NCBI GenBank assembly: GCA_000468055.1
Contig: KI260556.1
Location: 59,507 to 123,506, forward strand
Origin: Treponema lecithinolyticum ATCC 700332
Lineage (GTDB): Bacteria > Spirochaetota > Spirochaetia > Treponematales > Treponemataceae
DNA: 64,000 bases
Direction of reading: 5' to 3'
A model generated the notes under the pieces. It was not told the origin of the DNA. It made no database searches and saw only the letters and a list, made by a program, of their open reading frames with translations. Position numbers and translations under genes: made by a program. Shown in pieces: positions 63,812-64,000 of the stretch (the first letter of the stretch is position 1; the number at the start of each line of letters is the position of its first letter).

Positions 63812-64000
63812 TAATTATATTCAATTGAGGTTAATATCTATCACATTATTAATCTCAATATTAATAACAGATTATCACTTTTGTAGCATCCTTGACCAAT
63901 GGCTTGAGTTAAGTCTTATTTTTATTTTATTTTTTTTATCAATATTTTTAATAAATTGTTGTACATTATTTTGTTATTTAAATGTTTTATTTTCCCAATT
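63792..64000 (+). CDS. Membrane protein, truncated by window edge, possible immunity protein
   Basis: A frame starting at ATG 63792 overlaps the end of the effector gene and stays open to the last base. It encodes at least two long hydrophobic segments (about residues 13-30 and 45-70) rich in Leu, Ile and Phe. A small membrane protein overlapping an effector gene is the usual layout for immunity to cell-wall or membrane-targeting toxins. An ATG at 63801 is an alternative start. The 3' end is missing. Confidence 0.4.
   Translation, partial: MKTMENSNYIQLRLISITLLISILITDYHFCSILDQWLELSLIFILFFLSIFLINCCTLFCYLNVLFSQ

Overview
This window is chromosomal DNA of a spirochaete of the genus Treponema, most likely an oral or host-associated species. 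The best evidence is a prcB-prcA-prtP (dentilisin) protease operon, a protein that appears related to the T. pallidum adhesin Tp0751 (pallilysin), and many treponeme-type ABC transporters, lipoproteins and a chemoreceptor. Base composition is moderate except in two AT-rich patches (about 58440-59460 and 62860-64000) that look foreign. I see no tRNA, rRNA, CRISPR array or intact insertion sequence.

Layout. 1-4734: an acidic membrane-anchored protein cut by the window edge, miaB, a LapA-like membrane protein and an exported protein. 4783-8786: a Tp0751-like exported protein (minus strand), then a GNAT enzyme, a DbpA-type RNA-binding protein and a metallo-beta-lactamase hydrolase. 8841-11487 (minus): a Na/Pi symporter-PhoU protein and a two-gene membrane operon behind a clear promoter and operator palindrome. 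11689-16325: an Lrp-type regulator with an aminotransferase, a single-chain ECF transporter module (A-A-T) and a NUDIX hydrolase. 16370-19101 (minus): aspS and a Met-rich lipoprotein. 19247-26402 (minus): a six-gene sugar operon (binding protein, permease, ATPase, second permease, FGGY kinase, GntR/LacI-type regulator).

27729-36022: a LacI regulator diverging from an oligosaccharide ABC transporter followed by GH130, GH38 and GH125 enzymes. Together they suggest uptake and cytoplasmic breakdown of mannose-rich glycans, plausibly host N-glycans. 36146-40082: an iron(III)-type ABC transporter. 40188-43727: pyruvate:ferredoxin oxidoreductase. 43974-48201: the dentilisin operon. 48242-50869: NAD(P)HX repair protein and a Cys-cluster protein. 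50918-52606 (minus): a hydantoinase-like protein that has lost nearly all its metal ligands. 52817-54982: a Cache-domain chemoreceptor. 55161-55815: an RHH/PIN toxin-antitoxin pair sitting between two copies of a promoter-containing repeat. 55912-58368: pth, mazG and clpP. 58579-59453: an AT-rich pair of unknown genes. 59511-61375: ybaK and an M29 aminopeptidase. 61415-64000: a contractile-injection-system spike protein (VgrG/gpD type), a putative cell-wall-targeting effector and a truncated membrane protein that may be its immunity partner.

Two window-wide patterns stand out. First, about a dozen genes have a sigma70-like promoter whose -10 box ends only 6-10 bases before the start codon, with no Shine-Dalgarno sequence, which predicts leaderless mRNAs; genes inside operons mostly have a normal Shine-Dalgarno. 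Second, several terminators share the same stem sequence around CTGTCCGAAAG. The strongest candidates for something new are the spike/effector/immunity module at the right edge, the hydantoinase pseudoenzyme, and the leaderless-gene architecture.
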